Below the pieces are notes generated by a model that saw nothing but the letters and a program-made list of their open reading frames with translations, was not told where the DNA came from and made no database searches. A program made the position numbers and the translations under genes. Positions 24,402 to 33,828 of a stretch of DNA of 64,000 nt are shown here, piece by piece. This stretch comes from Epsilonproteobacteria bacterium UBA6211 (GTDB lineage Bacteria; Campylobacterota; Campylobacteria; Campylobacterales; Arcobacteraceae). The first letter of the stretch is position 1; the number at the start of each line of letters is the position of its first letter. The stretch covers positions 1 to 64,000 of the forward strand of contig DISL01000100.1 in the NCBI GenBank assembly GCA_002421845.1. The letters are read 5' to 3'.

Positions 24402-26531
24402 TTAAAACTTACTAACGGCATCTAAGCCCATAAGTTTACAAACTTTTAAATCATTTTGCGATTTAATACTATCACCTATAGCAACAATATTGTTCGCCTC
24501 ACAGAAATTTAATACACTTCTTAGTAAATGTTTTTTATCCCTATCTTCTGCAATACCGTTTGTATAATCTTTATGTACCCTTAGATAATCTAACTTAAAC
24601 ATTTCCAAATCTTCAAGATTAAAATCGTTCATTGTATAACGTTTCATTATCACTTTTGCACCGAAACGATGTGCCTCATCAACGAAATGTTTGAATACAT
24701 CAATTTTAGTAGATGCATTATATGATGTCATACTAAATACCAAGTGCTTAGCAGCCTCTTCGTTATAAAGGAGTTGTGAGTTTAGCCAAGTTACAAACTC
24801 ACTATCTTCCAACGAAAACATAGATAAATTAACCGCTATCTTATACTCTATTTCGTTTGAATTAATATAAAATATCACATTTTCTAGGATATATTTATCG
24901 AATTTAGGTGCGAGTCCTATTTTTTCAGCCGCTGAAATAAATACACCTATAGGGAATTTTTCACCTTTTTCATCAATTAATAAAGGTATCGCCTCTTGCA
25001 TAATTATTTCATCGGTTTCTATTAAATATGTATCAAAACCATAATTAATCTCAAATGATTGTTGGTCTATAATAGCCCTTACACTTTGTTCTAATACAGC
25101 AAATTTATCAACCACTTCAGATGAACTTACTACTCTAAATACATCTTCGGTAGATGAAAGTTTATTGTATGAGTCACTTAAAGAGTGTAAAATAGAATCT
25201 ATAGTACCATACTTATCAAAAGGTATAAAGGTAAACTTTGACAATGTATCATTTACCTCATATCTAAAAGCCATATCTTGTAATTCGTCCATTAAGTTTG
25301 AAGCAAGTGAAGTTATAGTCTCTTCATCTTTATTTTTTATAATCATCGCAAACTCTGAACCAAAGAATCTATAAAGCGTTGCTTCTTGTATCTCAAATTC
25401 ATAAAATTTATTTTGTACAGTATGGGCAAACTCTTCTATTAGGTGATTTGCCAAAGCAGAACCAAACTGCTTTGTAAAAGCTCCAAGTGCCTCTATTTTG
25501 ATATATCCTACAAAACCATCAGCTCTTGTAATAAACATATTTTTTAAATCTAATTCAAACACTTTTTGATTTGGTAAACCTGTCAAATCATCTGTAAATA
25601 CTTTTCTTTCCAAAATATCTTTGTTTATATTTAACTCATTGACTACCGATGTATATTTTTTCAGAATTTTGTTTAATAACTCTATAATATTATCAAAATC
25701 AGTATTCCCGCTTTTATAATCTATCTTATTTGCAAAATTATTATCAAGTGCATTTTGCATATTATATTCAAATAATTGAAGAGGTTTTAACATTAATTTC
25801 AAAATAAATAGATAGTAAATAGCACCTAAGATTACATTGATACCTAATAGTGATATAATGAAATAAATCCAAAATGATTTATAAAAATTACTTAAACGTT
25901 TCTCTACTATAGTATCATCTATCACGTAACTCATTTTTGCAAACGGTTCACTTACAAAATATATATCTTTTGTTTTAACAAATTCTTGATTGTCTATTTT
26001 TGTCGTATCAATATCATTTCTAAATAACTCATAATAAAAATTCAATCTAGACTGTGCATTTATCAATGCTCCATCTTTGTATAGTATGAACTTCACATTT
26101 ACAGCCCTTTTTGGATTAAATAGTCCCGTAGAATGTAACTTGTACATATTGTTACTTTCCAATGTAATAAAACCGTTTCTGGCATCTGTAGATATATCTG
26201 TTACGTCCCAGTCTAAGTTTTTTGGAAAAGTTGAGTTATAAATCAAAGCACTTTTCGTAAATACAAAGCTATTATATGTGATTTTAATATGCTCTATATT
26301 AGTAGTATTTATAACACCCCTTAAAATATTAAAAATACTCATATGGTCACTTGCCATAAGTGCTTCTTGAAGTCCTGCTAAGACATATTCTATATCTCTT
26401 TCATTACTACTGTCAAATTCTTGCGTTATTTTTTCTTTTAATGTAAAATAGTTATAACCGAAAGATAAAATAGTTATTAACGATAAACTTACCGCTAGAA
26501 TAAGAAACTTTTTACCTATTGTGAAATTCAT
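24402..26531 (-). CDS. LapD-like degenerate GGDEF-EAL membrane receptor
   Basis: A 709-residue protein: TM1 (8-27), periplasmic domain (30-215), TM2 (218-245), HAMP-like segment, GGDEF domain (310-465) and EAL domain (480-709). Both active sites are degenerate: RFFGSEF in place of GGDEF (389-394), and QEAIPLL where EAL should be (512-518), with NDFNLEDLE in place of the DDFGTG metal loop. This is the pattern of LapD, which binds c-di-GMP without making or cutting it and controls a periplasmic protease (LapG) that releases a type I secreted adhesin. The operon context supports that class, but no LapG is in the window. Confidence 0.82.
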   Translation of the reverse strand: MNFTIGKKFLILAVSLSLITILSFGYNYFTLKEKITQEFDSSNERDIEYVLAGLQEALMASDHMSIFNILRGVINTTNIEHIKITYNSFVFTKSALIYNSTFPKNLDWDVTDISTDARNGFITLESNNMYKLHSTGLFNPKRAVNVKFILYKDGALINAQSRLNFYYELFRNDIDTTKIDNQEFVKTKDIYFVSEPFAKMSYVIDDTIVEKRLSNFYKSFWIYFIISLLGINVILGAIYYLFILKLMLKPLQLFEYNMQNALDNNFANKIDYKSGNTDFDNIIELLNKILKKYTSVVNELNINKDILERKVFTDDLTGLPNQKVFELDLKNMFITRADGFVGYIKIEALGAFTKQFGSALANHLIEEFAHTVQNKFYEFEIQEATLYRFFGSEFAMIIKNKDEETITSLASNLMDELQDMAFRYEVNDTLSKFTFIPFDKYGTIDSILHSLSDSYNKLSSTEDVFRVVSSSEVVDKFAVLEQSVRAIIDQQSFEINYGFDTYLIETDEIIMQEAIPLLIDEKGEKFPIGVFISAAEKIGLAPKFDKYILENVIFYINSNEIEYKIAVNLSMFSLEDSEFVTWLNSQLLYNEEAAKHLVFSMTSYNASTKIDVFKHFVDEAHRFGAKVIMKRYTMNDFNLEDLEMFKLDYLRVHKDYTNGIAEDRDKKHLLRSVLNFCEANNIVAIGDSIKSQNDLKVCKLMGLDAVSKF

Positions 26532-26534
26532 CTT

Positions 26535-29500
26535 TTATTCTTTAGTTGAAAATTCAATTATTTTAGATATAGAGTTAACATGAGGGTGCAATGTTTCAAA
26601 AGCTTTTGTTGCACTCTCTTTATCACTAAAATCACCAATTAATATTTTTACCATATTACCACCTATATCTTGGGTGTAATAATCACTTATACCATATCTT
26701 TGTACAAACCATTTTACTTTACTCTTTTCCACTAAAGTCACATCTATTTTGTATGTTATATCCGTAGTTAATTGCGTAATAGGTTCATTTTTGACTTCAT
26801 CTTCAAAGTAAACTTCCGCTATAGCATCTGTATTTTTATCTTCTAGTACAATATTTGCAACCGTTGGGACTGATTCAACCGTTGAAGTTAAAGTCGTTTC
26901 AATCTCTTGCACCTCAGGTTCAACTTTAGTATCAATATTTAAGATTTCTTTAGCCTCTACTTTTGGTTCTTCAACCACATTAGTAACAGCTTCTTCTTGT
27001 TTGATATTTGCTACGACAGGCTCTTTTGGCTGTTCTACTTTTGTCTCACTTATCTTTTTTAAATCTTTTTGTAACTCTTTATCTGTTTTTTTATCTTTAG
27101 TAGGCATATCTACCAACACCGATTTTTTAGTATCAATATCTACTGCTATACCCTTTTCTTCTATTTTCACATCTTCAGAAACAGTCATATACTCAACTGC
27201 TCCTTTTGCCTTACTAGGTGTTCCAAGTGCCAAATCTTTGTACTTAGCATATAATTCTTGTTGGTATTTTATGTGTTCAACCACAGGGTAATACTTCTCT
27301 TTAATAGAAGATGATAATAAAGACAACGCTATATGAGCATCTTCATATTTAGAAAACACGCCATACACTATCTTAATCCATTCACCGTTTGGACCGTATC
27401 TATACATTAATGAGCTATCATATATATCTTCACTATCCACCAAATTTATAGCATCATCAAGATTTGCAAATGTTACAAGATTAATCGTATAATACTCACC
27501 TGAAGCATTAATAAACTCTTGCTTAAATCTCGCATCTGTAGCGTAAGGCTTAGGAGGTTTAGGTGCCATTTTGATAGTTTTTGTCTGAACAATCGCTCTT
27601 GGTTTCAACTCATCAAATCCATTGATGAATTTTCTGTACAAATCTTTAATTTTATCTATCGTAACTACTTCATATTGTTTAGAATCAAGTTTTTTAATTT
27701 GTGAAAGCGAATCATTAGCCTCTTGCTCATTTGCAAAAATTCCATAAGACATTACACTTCTTAGTTTATAATCTTTTAATACATCTACAATAAATGCCTG
27801 TTTTGATAAAGCACTATCTTTCATATAACCAAAAGCATCATAAACCGTCTCAAAATCACTTACAAATATCGTATAATTATTATCGTCTGCATCAAGGAAT
27901 TTATCTTTAAATACCAAAATATCTTCTAAAGAATCGATAACTTCAACTTTTTGAATTACCTCTTTTTCTTGTTTAGACGCTGTAACTTCAGCTTTTGCTA
28001 TAATTCCTGCATTTGATTTCTCAACTTTAGCAAAATATTTGTTGTTATATCCACTCAAACCAAAATCAATGAATTTATCATTATTAGGTTCTAGCTCAAA
28101 ATAAGAAGTCAATCTTCCTGTTTCAAACAACAACTTGAAATAATCATTTAGTCTATTTTCATAAAACTCTATCAACGAAACTTCAGCACTGTTTAGCTGT
28201 CTTTGTGCAGTTAAAAGAGTTTGTAAATCTTGCTCACCGTTTTTAAACGCTTCCCAATATGAATCAACCATTGTAGTAGATGATGCAACTTCCTCTTTTG
28301 TACTTGAAATAGAACTCGATAGTGCCTTTAGTGATTGATGAAGATTTGATATAATCCACTTAACTTTTCTTCGCTCTTCCTCAATTTTATAATTAAGCTC
28401 ACGTATAGCACTGTAAACAGACTTCATTTTATTGGTATCTACACCACCGTTATAAAGATTGTATTTGAAAGTTATAAACGCCTCTTTTGTATCTTGCATA
28501 TATAAATCTTCTGGTTCAATATCTTTATCGTAGGTTCTAGTTGTAGTGAGTTCTAAATCAATTTTTGGTCTAAAAGCAGATTCCGCACTTTTTAACTTAT
28601 ATTTTTCAGATTCAATATTTATCAAATAACTTACGATATTGATGTTTTGTTTGTTTGCAAGTTCAAGTAAACTCTCTATAGGTTCTATCTCGGTATCAAA
28701 CTCATATTCATAAGGCAATGTAAATTTGAAATTTTCACCGACGATATATTCATAATATTTCACCGCTTCTACAAATTTTGACTTTGTTTTACTAAACTTT
28801 GACTCTGCATTTGCTACACTTGCTTTGATGGAACTCAAATCACCTATACTAGCAGCTCCTAGCTCGTATTTAACAGTAACTATCTCCAAAATCTTATTTA
28901 ACATTTCCATATTTGCTTTTGTAGCATTTAATGATTGAGAAGCAAATACAACACCAAAATATGCCTTAATAGCATTTTGAACTTCTTGATTAATAGCTAA
29001 TTCATATCTATTTTTAGAAACTTCCAAAGATTTTTCCAAACCTTTGATTTTGTTTACCGTTGCTCCACCTGAATATAAATTTTGTTTAACTTGTAATTTA
29101 AATGTTTCATCATTAAATTTCTTAGTAGGGTCATCTTTATCTTCATCACCAGGAGTTTTGTGTGTTCTGCCATATCTATACTCGGCATCAAGAGTTGGTT
29201 TGTATCCGGAATAAGCATCGTCAAGTGTTATTTGAGCTTGTCGTACTTTTTCTCTGGCAACTTTTACGTTATGGCTATTTGCAACTGCTTCCAAAACAAC
29301 ATCAAATAATGAAACTTTTACATAATCATCAATATTGCCTTCAAGTTCTGCCGAAATCACTTTAGACGGTTTTTCAATCCTTATAGGGCTAACAGCTAGT
29401 CCTGTTTGACCTGTTTTTTCACCCACTACTCGATTTAGCCCTTTTGTTTCATCAAGATTAATATCTAACTGCGATATTGCCTCTATTTTATCCTGATTTT

Positions 29501-29606
29501 CAACTTTTTCTATATCTGCTTCACCATCAACATTAGCAACAGAAATAGTACACAACAAACAAGCTGCAACTATAGAAATTTTAATATTTGTTTTAATTAA
29601 ACTCAT
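26535..29606 (-). CDS. TolC-like outer-membrane channel extended by SPOR-like repeats
   Basis: A 1023-residue protein, roughly double a normal TolC. Signal peptide (1-24), a linker, then an outer-membrane efflux region at about 95-510 with the paired features LKVKQNLYSGG-like (171-181) and FKYNLYNGG (380-388) and the FKNGEQDLQTLLTAQRQL repeat helix. The C-terminal half holds three SPOR-like units (about 577-650, 705-782, 953-1020), each a strand-helix-strand with a GxF motif (YGIFANEQEA, YGVFSKYEDA, IGDFSDKESA), separated by an acidic, low-complexity linker (800-945). SPOR domains bind stem-peptide-free glycan strands. It overlaps the MotB-like gene by 4 bases. Confidence 0.85.
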   Translation of the reverse strand: MSLIKTNIKISIVAACLLCTISVANVDGEADIEKVENQDKIEAISQLDINLDETKGLNRVVGEKTGQTGLAVSPIRIEKPSKVISAELEGNIDDYVKVSLFDVVLEAVANSHNVKVAREKVRQAQITLDDAYSGYKPTLDAEYRYGRTHKTPGDEDKDDPTKKFNDETFKLQVKQNLYSGGATVNKIKGLEKSLEVSKNRYELAINQEVQNAIKAYFGVVFASQSLNATKANMEMLNKILEIVTVKYELGAASIGDLSSIKASVANAESKFSKTKSKFVEAVKYYEYIVGENFKFTLPYEYEFDTEIEPIESLLELANKQNINIVSYLINIESEKYKLKSAESAFRPKIDLELTTTRTYDKDIEPEDLYMQDTKEAFITFKYNLYNGGVDTNKMKSVYSAIRELNYKIEEERRKVKWIISNLHQSLKALSSSISSTKEEVASSTTMVDSYWEAFKNGEQDLQTLLTAQRQLNSAEVSLIEFYENRLNDYFKLLFETGRLTSYFELEPNNDKFIDFGLSGYNNKYFAKVEKSNAGIIAKAEVTASKQEKEVIQKVEVIDSLEDILVFKDKFLDADDNNYTIFVSDFETVYDAFGYMKDSALSKQAFIVDVLKDYKLRSVMSYGIFANEQEANDSLSQIKKLDSKQYEVVTIDKIKDLYRKFINGFDELKPRAIVQTKTIKMAPKPPKPYATDARFKQEFINASGEYYTINLVTFANLDDAINLVDSEDIYDSSLMYRYGPNGEWIKIVYGVFSKYEDAHIALSLLSSSIKEKYYPVVEHIKYQQELYAKYKDLALGTPSKAKGAVEYMTVSEDVKIEEKGIAVDIDTKKSVLVDMPTKDKKTDKELQKDLKKISETKVEQPKEPVVANIKQEEAVTNVVEEPKVEAKEILNIDTKVEPEVQEIETTLTSTVESVPTVANIVLEDKNTDAIAEVYFEDEVKNEPITQLTTDITYKIDVTLVEKSKVKWFVQRYGISDYYTQDIGGNMVKILIGDFSDKESATKAFETLHPHVNSISKIIEFSTKE

Positions 29607-30277
29607 TTTTTCTCAACTCTTACTATTATATAGCCATTTTGGTTTTCATTTTTAATTCCGGTTAAATCAACTTTTAATAAATCAACTTGAACATCTTTTA
29701 TATCATATCCCAACTGACGAATAAGATTTCGTGTGTTAATAGTTCTAGCTAATGATATTTGTTTCATTACCGTCGCACTTATTTGATTTGTAGGATCAAC
29801 TGCATTGATTTTCACCCTATGATTTGGATACTTTTGTTTCATATCTTTAATAAATTCTTTAATTTGCATTATAATAGGATTATCAAGTTTTATGTCGCTT
29901 CCTCCAAAATTGACCAGAAGGTAATTATCAGCTGAAACTGTTGCCTGTTTTGTGACTTCATCTTCATAAATCCTACTCAAATCTTTACCTGCACTTTCAA
30001 AATCACCCTGTTGGTCTTTTGTTTCAGGATTTTCTATCATATCTTGCTGTTTTTGTACAACAACAGTCAAATCCTCTTTTTTTTGTTCAGGTTTCAAAAT
30101 AATCTCTTCTGTAGCAATAGTACCCGTATATGAAACCTTAAATTTAAACTGTGCATAATATGCAATATTTACTATAGTTATCAATAAGAATAACAACATT
30201 ACAAGAATTACAGATGAAAAAATATCAACAAACGGAGGCCAAGGGTTGAACTCTTCATCACATCTTTTTTTTGCCAT
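29603..30277 (-). CDS. MotB/OmpA-like peptidoglycan-binding membrane protein
   Basis: A 224-residue protein with one N-terminal membrane helix beginning PWPPFVDIFSSVILVMLLF, in which the aspartate (D18) occupies the place of the proton-carrying Asp of MotB and ExbD. A charged linker follows, and the C-terminal domain (about 115-224) resembles an OmpA/MotB domain (ISLARTINTRNLIRQLGY near the peptidoglycan-binding helix). It pairs with the MotA/ExbB-like gene just upstream (4-base gap). It may form a proton-driven unit with it. Confidence 0.82.
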   Translation of the reverse strand: MAKKRCDEEFNPWPPFVDIFSSVILVMLLFLLITIVNIAYYAQFKFKVSYTGTIATEEIILKPEQKKEDLTVVVQKQQDMIENPETKDQQGDFESAGKDLSRIYEDEVTKQATVSADNYLLVNFGGSDIKLDNPIIMQIKEFIKDMKQKYPNHRVKINAVDPTNQISATVMKQISLARTINTRNLIRQLGYDIKDVQVDLLKVDLTGIKNENQNGYIIVRVEKK

Positions 30278-30281
30278 ACGA

Positions 30282-31463
30282 TTACTTTCTTATATTTTCT
30301 TCTATAGTTTTTAATCTTGTATCAAAATTAATCATAAACTGTTGCATCATTTCTTGATTTTGTTTTTGTAAATCAAGCAACTGTTTCATAGTTTTATGCT
30401 CATTTGTTGCAATATTTGACAACCCTTGAATTGACTCATCAAGCATATTTGAGTTTGAATATTGATTGATATTTAATTCTTTTACCGCATTGACTAAACT
30501 TTCTAAAATAGCTATCTCATTACCACTAGCTTTTGTAGTGGCATTTAAATTCTCGGACAACATTTTATAAACCACCTCATTGCTTTGGGCACTTTTTTTA
30601 ATCTCTTCTTTAATACCGCCCATTGCTTCAGATAATACATCCACAAATCTACTACTTGACATCAAATCAGCAGTACCGCCACCACCTTGTGTAGATGATG
30701 CAATATTTTTTGCAACATTAAATTGTCCACCACTAACTGCTTGTTGAAATTGCTCTATTACATCGGAAGATTGCGTATCAATAATTTTACCTTTCATCCA
30801 GTCTTCTATATCTTCTATAAAAGTTTCTTGATTTCTTGTAAGAATATACATTTTAATACTCAATATAATCGCCGTAGCAACACCGAATAATGAAGAACCG
30901 AAACCTATAGCCATACCGCTAAGAGGTCCTGCAAAACCAGACATAACTTCCGCTAGATTTATATCACCGGCAAGGGATAAAATAATCCCTCCCATCTCAT
31001 CTATAGCTTTTAATAGACCCGTAAAAGTACCGAAAAGTCCTATCATCAAAGATGTACCGATAAAGAAGTTTATATAACTTTTTTGATTTGCAAATTTATC
31101 TTCAAGCCAACTTGTAACATCTTTTGCTTCAGACTGGGTAAAATACAAAGTACCGCTTTTTGCACGTTTATAAAACATATGGGCAATATTTGCAGGCATA
31201 ATTTTATCTATACCTTGTAGGTAATAAATAAGTTGGTCACCCTTTTTGTATGCCATAATACCAAATGTCCCAGCAAGCATAGTAAGACGAAAGGCTGCAT
31301 GATAGACTATAATCATACCTATTGCAAGAAAGGTTAAAACTGCTATATTAAATGTCAATGTTGACATAAAAAATATTTTAATCATTTTGAAGTTTGCAAA
31401 AACAAGGAAAAATATAAACAACCAAAAAACAAAGTAGATTTTTAATATCTTGAGTCTTCTCAT
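30282..31463 (-). CDS. MotA/TolQ/ExbB-like proton channel protein
   Basis: A 393-residue inner-membrane protein with two N-terminal helices (about 9-24 and 35-57) and a MotA/TolQ/ExbB region with helices at about 131-153 (SLMIGLFGTFTGLLKAI) and 178-208 (GMAIGFGSSLFGVATAIIL). A long cytoplasmic helical tail (210-393) contains coiled-coil segments. ExbB/TolQ have three helices and MotA four; the topology here is MotA-like. It sits between the Cache protein and the MotB-like gene in the secretion operon, not near flagellar genes. Confidence 0.85.
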   Translation of the reverse strand: MRRLKILKIYFVFWLFIFFLVFANFKMIKIFFMSTLTFNIAVLTFLAIGMIIVYHAAFRLTMLAGTFGIMAYKKGDQLIYYLQGIDKIMPANIAHMFYKRAKSGTLYFTQSEAKDVTSWLEDKFANQKSYINFFIGTSLMIGLFGTFTGLLKAIDEMGGIILSLAGDINLAEVMSGFAGPLSGMAIGFGSSLFGVATAIILSIKMYILTRNQETFIEDIEDWMKGKIIDTQSSDVIEQFQQAVSGGQFNVAKNIASSTQGGGGTADLMSSSRFVDVLSEAMGGIKEEIKKSAQSNEVVYKMLSENLNATTKASGNEIAILESLVNAVKELNINQYSNSNMLDESIQGLSNIATNEHKTMKQLLDLQKQNQEMMQQFMINFDTRLKTIEENIRK

Positions 31464-31471
31464 AATCTACC

Positions 31472-32428
31472 TTAAAATAAGAATAATATAATCGATATAA
31501 TAAGACCTAAAGCAACCATAGTAACTGTTTTGGTCATATTATCGGCAATATTTACAAAGCCACCTTCCAAATCGGTACTTTCACCAACAATAATAAGTCC
31601 TATTTCTACACCGTTTATATCATCAATTTTTTTTACACTTCTATAATAGTTTTCACTTACCAAAAACTTTTGCGATATGAATTGCTTAAATGTATCTTCA
31701 TCGATATCTGCCAATAATGCAGCAAATCTAGTATCATATCTAGCATTTTCAAAGGTATAAGTTTGATTAACATCTTTGTATTTACCTGTTCTAGTTTCGA
31801 GTGCAATAAAAGATAACATCTTTTTATCCAATATAAATGTATATTCGCTATTTTCTTTTACATACAAGTCTCTTAATAAATGTACCGAATCCTTAATCTC
31901 TATAACACCGTAAACATTACCATCTTTGATAAGAGGATACAAATATACTAAAAATACACCGTCTTGCAATACCTCAAAACCGCCAAGTGGCATTTTCCCT
32001 GTAATAATTGAATTGATTGTATTTCTAAATACTTGATCTCTACTAGCTGTACTTATGAAATTTATATTTGTCTCTAAAAAACCACCTTTTACGAGTTCTT
32101 CATTCATTTGGTTTTTAGCTTGATTGATTAACTCTATATTATTTGACTCAATTGCAGCTAATAAAGCCCTATTATTTAAAATAGGTATTACCATTTTGTG
32201 AAACTGTTTTTGTTTCATTGCAAGTTTGTTATCTAAGTTAAGCTCATAGTTTTTTGCCATACTTTTATAGACTTCAGTAGATACCCTATCGGTCATGGTC
32301 ATAATAATGTACATACATACAAATACACCGATTATGGATATCGTAGTTATGGTAGTAAACCATAGACCTTTATTCTTTTTAAGTTTTGCTAGAAATTCTT
32401 GTATTCTTTTTATAAGAGTAAACATCAC
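31472..32428 (-). CDS. Cache-type periplasmic sensor without a signalling domain
   Basis: A 318-residue protein: TM1 at about 22-44, a periplasmic domain of about 240 residues that resembles the double-Cache sensors of chemoreceptors (start pattern KQFHKMVIPILNNRALLAAI, then GVFLVYLYPLIKDGNVYGVIEI), TM2 at about 300-318, and the protein stops within two residues of the membrane. So it has no methyl-accepting, kinase or GGDEF output. It lies directly upstream of the MotA-like gene, 8 bases apart. I infer that it passes a ligand signal by touching a membrane partner. Confidence 0.7.
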   Translation of the reverse strand: MMFTLIKRIQEFLAKLKKNKGLWFTTITTISIIGVFVCMYIIMTMTDRVSTEVYKSMAKNYELNLDNKLAMKQKQFHKMVIPILNNRALLAAIESNNIELINQAKNQMNEELVKGGFLETNINFISTASRDQVFRNTINSIITGKMPLGGFEVLQDGVFLVYLYPLIKDGNVYGVIEIKDSVHLLRDLYVKENSEYTFILDKKMLSFIALETRTGKYKDVNQTYTFENARYDTRFAALLADIDEDTFKQFISQKFLVSENYYRSVKKIDDINGVEIGLIIVGESTDLEGGFVNIADNMTKTVTMVALGLIISIILFLF

Positions 32429-32559
32429 ACCAACCCTGAATGATATAATTTGAAAACCATTATATAATAAGTTAACATAATAATGACTTAAAAATTAACA
32501 ACTTCTATAAAAAGCTTAGTTATTATTTGTTTAATAATAACTTTTAATTGCTTTTTATA
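32429..32559 (-). promoter_or_regulatory. Internal gap of the secretion operon with an inverted repeat and a possible promoter
   Basis: A 131-base gap separates the hlyD-like and Cache genes. It holds a perfect 9-bp inverted repeat GTTATTATT-TGTTT-AATAATAAC (32519-32541), AT-only except at the ends, followed on the minus strand by CTTTTTAT. Further down is a -10-like TATAAT near 32460. It may attenuate transcription and restart the downstream six genes. Confidence 0.4.
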
Positions 32560-33828
32560 TCAATTTTCCCTTAAAGAATTTTGTGCAATATCTTTTAACG
32601 GTTTTATTAAATATCTTAATATTGTTTTTTTACCTGTCAAAATATTTACGTTTGCAACCATACCTGGAAGTATAGGTGTAGTCTCATCAAAACCTAGTTG
32701 ATTTGCCTCAACTTTGATAATGTAAAAAACATTTCCCATCTTATCTTCAGTACTATCGGGAGCTATAGATACTATCTTACCCTCTAGTAATCCATATCGT
32801 GAAAAGTCATAAGCGGTTATCTCTATAGAGACTTTTTGACCACTCCAAATCTGAGCACGATCGGAAGATTTTATTTTTGCTTCTATTACTAGCTTATCTT
32901 CTACCGGTGTAATTTCGGCTATATTATCACCCGGTTTTATAATACCGTTTATTGTGTTGAAATACAATTTATTTACTATACCGTTTACCGGACTTACTAC
33001 AGCTTTTCTTTGGTCTCTATCTTGACTTGCTTTGTATTTTTCTTCTATTTGTTGTAAACTCAACCTTACTTCCGAGAGTTGTTTTAGGTTTTTAGACATC
33101 ATTTCAGAGTGAACACTGTCAACCTTTTTTTGCCCCTCTTTCACCTCTTGTTCAGCTATCGGAATACCGCTTCTAACCTCTTGGATTTCCGTGACTAGTT
33201 TTTGTTTTTTACTAAGTTCGGCTAAATAGTTTTTTCTTGAAACAACGTTTTTTTGTAATAATGCTTCTTGAATCTCCATATTTTCATTTGCTACACGTAA
33301 TTCTATATCAAGATTTGAGTACTTAGTATTAAGCTCGTTAAGGCGAAGTCTTTTTTGTTCTAATTGGTCTTGGGCAATACCTAATTGCCTTTGGTGATTT
33401 GCATTTTCTTCCAAATAGATTTTGAGTTCATTTTCTACTATATCACGTATTGTAGATTCAAATTCAAGAGGATATACAAGACTCTTTTTATCAATCAAAG
33501 CTTCAAGTCTCATAGCTCTAGCTTTCAAAGCCATCATCTCTAACTCTTGAGATTTTAAATCTGCCATAAAATATTCGTTTCTAAGCTTATATAAAACATC
33601 CCCTTGCTTGACGTTATCACCCTCTCTAACCAATATATCAGAGATTATACCGCCTTCAAAGTGTTGCAAAACCTTGGTTTGACCGGATGGGATTACTTTC
33701 CCTTCACCTTTTACAACTTCATCTATTTCAGTGAGTGCAGCCCATATAAAAAATACAACCACAAAAGCTATCATAGGATAAGTTACTAATTTGTAGTTCC
33801 AATCTTCTTCTTGATAATAAAACTTCAT
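32560..33828 (-). CDS. HlyD-family adaptor of a type I secretion system (LapC-like)
   Basis: A 422-residue membrane-fusion protein: N-terminal cytoplasmic tail, one membrane helix (17-33), barrel-sandwich segments (GEGKVIPSGQTKVLQHFEGGI and the later SPVNGIVNKLYF), and a long coiled coil (about 95-270). The C-terminus carries the beta-barrel region with PGMVANVNILTGKKTILRYLIKPL, the standard end of HlyD/LapC proteins. It overlaps the ABC gene by ATGA. With the ABC transporter and TolC-like protein it would form a one-step export channel. Confidence 0.93.
   Translation of the reverse strand: MKFYYQEEDWNYKLVTYPMIAFVVVFFIWAALTEIDEVVKGEGKVIPSGQTKVLQHFEGGIISDILVREGDNVKQGDVLYKLRNEYFMADLKSQELEMMALKARAMRLEALIDKKSLVYPLEFESTIRDIVENELKIYLEENANHQRQLGIAQDQLEQKRLRLNELNTKYSNLDIELRVANENMEIQEALLQKNVVSRKNYLAELSKKQKLVTEIQEVRSGIPIAEQEVKEGQKKVDSVHSEMMSKNLKQLSEVRLSLQQIEEKYKASQDRDQRKAVVSPVNGIVNKLYFNTINGIIKPGDNIAEITPVEDKLVIEAKIKSSDRAQIWSGQKVSIEITAYDFSRYGLLEGKIVSIAPDSTEDKMGNVFYIIKVEANQLGFDETTPILPGMVANVNILTGKKTILRYLIKPLKDIAQNSLREN

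Noticed and set aside
29603..31463. Flagellar motor motA/motB
   Set aside because: The MotA-like protein has a long coiled tail and the MotB-like OmpA domain is divergent, and they sit in a secretion operon, not with flagellar genes.
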